In this document: piece by piece, positions 9,711 to 12,267 of the stretch
Layout of the letters: each line of letters begins with the position of its first letter
How positions within the stretch are numbered: position 1 is the first letter of the stretch
Assembly (NCBI GenBank): GCA_027604665.1
Contig: JADGIZ010000529.1
Span: 1 to 12,267 of the forward strand
Direction of reading: 5' to 3'
From: Polyrhizophydium stewartii
Lineage: Eukaryota; Chytridiomycota; Chytridiomycetes; Rhizophydiales
Length of the DNA: 12,267 nucleotides
Made by a program: the position numbers and the translations under genes
The notes under the pieces: model-generated
Told to the model about the DNA's origin: nothing
Databases searched by the model: none
Seen by the model: the letters and a program-made list of their open reading frames with translations, nothing else

Positions 9711-11952
9711 ATGCGCACGTTCACGGTTGACGAGGTGGCGGCCCACAACACCGAGAAGGACATCTGGGTGGGTGAACGAGCGCATAGCCTGCCTGCCGCA
9801 TGCGCACGCCGGTTGCATATCGGACGTGCGTCGCCATGGATGCGCTCTCGCTGACTGCGCCGCCGCTCACCGCCTGCCTCTGCAGATCATCGTTGACGGA
9901 AAGGTGAGCCGGTGCACTTGCACCTTTGGCCGTCTTGCCTGCCCTTAACCGCGTTGCCTCGCCCCGTCACCGGCTGCGCTCTCGTCCCGCCCCGCGGCTG
10001 CCCGATCGCCTGTCTTGGGCCTCGCTCAGGTCTATAACGTCACGGACTTTGTGAACGAGCACCCGGGCGGCCGCAAGGTCCTGCTCAAGGTTGCCGGCAA
10101 GGACGCAACCAAGCAATTCCACCAGTTCCATAACCAGGCCATCATGGGCAAGTGGGGCCCGGGCCTGCTGGTCGGCACCGTGCAGTCGGCCGCTGCCGCT
10201 GCCGCCACCACGCCCAAGCCAGCGGCGTCACGTGCGGCGGCCGGGGGCGGTGAATCCGAGTCCGACGGATCGGCCGGCGACGTCTTTGGCGCCGGCGTGC
10301 CCTATGGCGACCCGGCCTGGTACCAGGTGCGACCGCTTATGGGCCTAATCTGATCGCCGGCTGCATACATGCTGACTGCCGACCTCACAAGGCCAACAAC
10401 TCGCCGTACTACAAGGACAGCCACCGCCGCCTCCGCGCTTGGATGCGCAAGCTTGTCGACACGGAGCTGATGCCCTTTGCCCACGAGTGGGACGAGAGCG
10501 GCGAGCCCGTCCCGCGCCGCATCTACGAGCGCTTTGGCGAGCTCGGCCTTCTAGCCGCCGTCTGCGGCACGCCGTGGCCGACCAAGTACACGCCGGGCAT
10601 CAAGCCGCCTGCAGGCATTGCCCCCGAGGAGTACGACATGTTCCACAACCTCATCATTTCGGACGAGCTCGCGCGAGTTGCCTCTGGCGGCGTGCTCTTT
10701 GGCATCATGGGCGGTGAGATGCCCGCCTCGCCCTGCTTGTTATGTGCTGCACCCGCTGACTCGTAATGTGCTTTTCAAAGGCCACACGATCGCGCTGCCG
10801 CCCATCATCCACTTTGGCTCGCAGTATCTCAAGGACAAGGTCGTTGCCGACTGCCTCTCGGGCAAGAAGCTCGTGTGTCTGGCCATCACCGAGCCTTCGG
10901 GAGGCTCGGATGTTGCCAACCTCAAGACCGAGGCCAAGCTCTCCGCCGACGGCAAGCACTACATCTTGAACGGCGAGAAGAAGTGGTGCGCAATCGATCG
11001 GCCGTTGGCTGCCTCTCGCGAAATGCATGCCTGCTCACTGCACCTTCTGGGCCGTCGCCGCTGCTCGTTCATGCATCGTACAGGATCACCAACGCCATCT
11101 TCTGCGACTACATGGTCGCCGCCGTGCGAACGGGCGGCCCCGGCATGAGCGGCATCTCGCTGATCCTCGTCGAGCGCAGCATGCCCGGTGTCACCACGCG
11201 CAAGATGAAGTGCTCGGGCGTCTGGGCGTCGGGCACGAGCTACGTGACATTCGAGGACGTCAAGGTGCCCGTCGAGAACATCGTCGGCAAGGTCAACCAA
11301 GGCTTCAAGGCGCTCATGTACAACTTCAACAGCGAGCGCCTTGGTATTGTCATCCAGGCCAACCGCTTTGCCCGCGTGTGTGTCGAGGAGGCGCTGAGCT
11401 ATGCGTGCGTCGCGCATGTTGCAGCACTGCTGCAGATCGGCAATGCCAAGCCGATTGCTGACTGACTGCCCCGCGTTGCAGCCAGAAGCGCGAGACCTTT
11501 GGCCAGAAGCTGATTGAGCACGCCGTAATTCGCAACAAGATCGCGCACATGATCCGTCGCGTCGAGGCCACGCATGCCTGGCTCGTGAGTCTCTCACGCC
11601 TCGTGATCTCCAGCTGAGGTGAAGACTCGGATCCGCTGACTTGACCGTCGACCAGGAAAACGTCGTGTACCAGTTCCAGACCATGCCGAGAGAGGTTGCC
11701 AACGCCCGCCTCGGTGGCACGACGGCGCTGCTCAAGGCGCAGTCGACGCAGACGTTTGAGTTTTGCGCGCGCGAGGCCGCGCAGATCTTTGGCGGACTTG
11801 CCTTTACCCGCGGCGGCCAGGGCGAGAAGGTTGAGCGCCTTTACCGCGAGGTGCGCGCGTACGCTATCCCGGGCGGCAGCGAAGAGATCATGCTCGACCT
11901 CGGCGTGCGCCAGTCGCTCAAGGTCGCGCAGATGCTCAAGGCGAAGCTGTAA
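9711..11952 (+). CDS. Cytochrome b5-acyl-CoA dehydrogenase fusion, probably peroxisomal, 8 exons
   Basis: Flavoenzyme that introduces the 2,3 double bond into acyl-CoA, with an N-terminal haem domain. Exons: 9711-9767, 9886-9903, 10030-10326, 10392-10713, 10781-10985, 11084-11404, 11482-11584, 11656-11952; 539 residues, all joins in frame. Cytochrome b5 domain 1-75: MRTFTVDEVAAHN, GKVYNVTDFVNEHPGG, with haem ligands His36 (HPGG) and His59 (FHNQ), 23 residues apart as in fungal b5 domains. An Ala/Ser-rich linker (78-115) leads to the dehydrogenase (about 122-539): NNSPYYKDSH, LVCLAITEPSGGSD (263-275, the ACAD flavin/substrate signature), NGEKKWITNA, KRETFGQKLIEH, AREAAQIFGGLAFTRGG, and IPGGSEEIM near the end. 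The MCAD-type base position (YEGT) reads IPGG, while SERLG at 383-387 puts Glu384 where isovaleryl- and long-chain enzymes carry their base. The protein ends in AKL, a peroxisomal PTS1 variant. Chain-length preference cannot be read from sequence. Confidence 0.96.
9886..9903 (+). other. 18-nt micro-exon in the cytochrome b5 domain
   Basis: Six codons, IIVDGK, flanked by acceptor CTGCAG and donor GTGAGC. They bridge KDIW and VYNVTDF exactly where cytochrome b5 domains have W-x-(I/V)-x-G-K-V-Y-D/N-V, so the exon is required for an intact haem domain. The intron before it is 118 nt and the one after 126 nt, the longest two in this gene. Confidence 0.9.
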
Positions 11953-11988
11953 GCCGCCTGTGCGCAGCAGCGGGGCATGTCGCGACAG

Positions 11989-11994
11989 AATAAA
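11989..11994 (+). terminator. Polyadenylation signal AATAAA
   Basis: Canonical AATAAA 37 nt after the stop codon of the acyl-CoA dehydrogenase. It is the only such hexamer I saw in a plausible 3' UTR position in the window. Confidence 0.6.
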
Positions 11995-12114
11995 CGGCGG
12001 CTCAATGAGACAGCGTGTCCTTGTGAAGCCGCGGTGGGAAGTTGTGTTGCAATGAGTGCACTGTACTCGGCTGGAAAGACATACCCACAGCGGTGATACG
12101 GCACGCCATCTCAA

Positions 12115-12267
12115 ATGAACGCGAGAGCTTTCTTGCCGCCCGACTATGAGAACGGGCTGGTCAAGAAGACATTCAATATCACGCTCGGGGGGCACGACGG
12201 CTTTGGCGTCGCGTGAGGCCTTGCGGCGGCGGTGGCGCTGGTGCTCTTGGTTGTGCCCACGGCCTGC
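12115..12267 (+). CDS. Start of an unidentified gene, cut by the right edge
   Basis: The ATG at 12115 opens a 33-codon frame (MNARAFLPPDYENGLVKK, then TFNITLGGHDGFGVA) ending in TGA at 12214. The frame opens only at 12097, so this ATG is the likely start. TGA overlaps a donor-like GTGAGG at 12213, so the simplest reading is a first exon 12115-12212 followed by an intron that continues past the window. Oddly, the same frame after the TGA reads GLAAAVALVLLVVPTAC, which looks like a membrane segment. I do not recognise the family. The spacer back to the previous stop (11953-12114) holds the polyadenylation signal and nothing else I can identify. Confidence 0.4.

Noticed and set aside
8534..9948. 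Long plus-strand open frames opposite the minus-strand gene
   Set aside because: Shadow frames of a GC-rich coding exon: Ala/Gly/Cys- or Leu/Arg-rich, no domain, and one runs through the promoter and first exon and intron of the dehydrogenase.

Overview
This is nuclear DNA of a GC-rich, intron-dense eukaryote, most likely a zoosporic fungus of the chytrid type. The evidence is 24 short introns that can be placed by reading-frame continuity, a Miro/Gem1 GTPase, a fungal-style cytochrome b5-acyl-CoA dehydrogenase fusion, and a homologue of the centriolar protein CEP78, which fits an organism that still builds a flagellum. The lineage is an inference; no rRNA or other marker is present.

Layout. 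(1) 154-2932, +: mitochondrial Rho GTPase Miro/Gem1 in 11 exons, cut at the left edge so that the first P-loop is missing. (2) 2933-3575: intergenic, with a CAC/CCG-rich low-complexity tract. (3) 3576-4595, +: a 181-residue universal stress protein in five exons. (4) 4596-5322: intergenic; its minus strand carries a broken gene fragment with a zinc-ribbon/RuvC-III-like signature of the TnpB/Fanzor type. (5) 5323-8195, +: CEP78 homologue, three exons, 912 residues. (6) 9633-8235, -: an unrecognised low-complexity protein of 443 residues, two exons, ending 39 bp from CEP78 (convergent). (7) 9711-11952, +: cytochrome b5-acyl-CoA dehydrogenase, eight exons, 539 residues, ending in a peroxisomal-type tripeptide; it is divergent from gene 6 across only 77 bp. 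(8) 12115-right edge, +: first exon of an unidentified gene.

The genes do not form a pathway or operon. They are separate housekeeping functions: mitochondrial movement and inheritance, a stress-type nucleotide-binding protein, the centriole, and fatty-acid oxidation. The strongest shared feature is the splice signal. Thirteen of the 24 donors read GTGCG, none begins GTA, and most introns have GCTGAC a short distance before the acceptor. All exon boundaries were placed by eye from reading frame, donor/acceptor dinucleotides and family similarity recalled from knowledge; no alignment was run.
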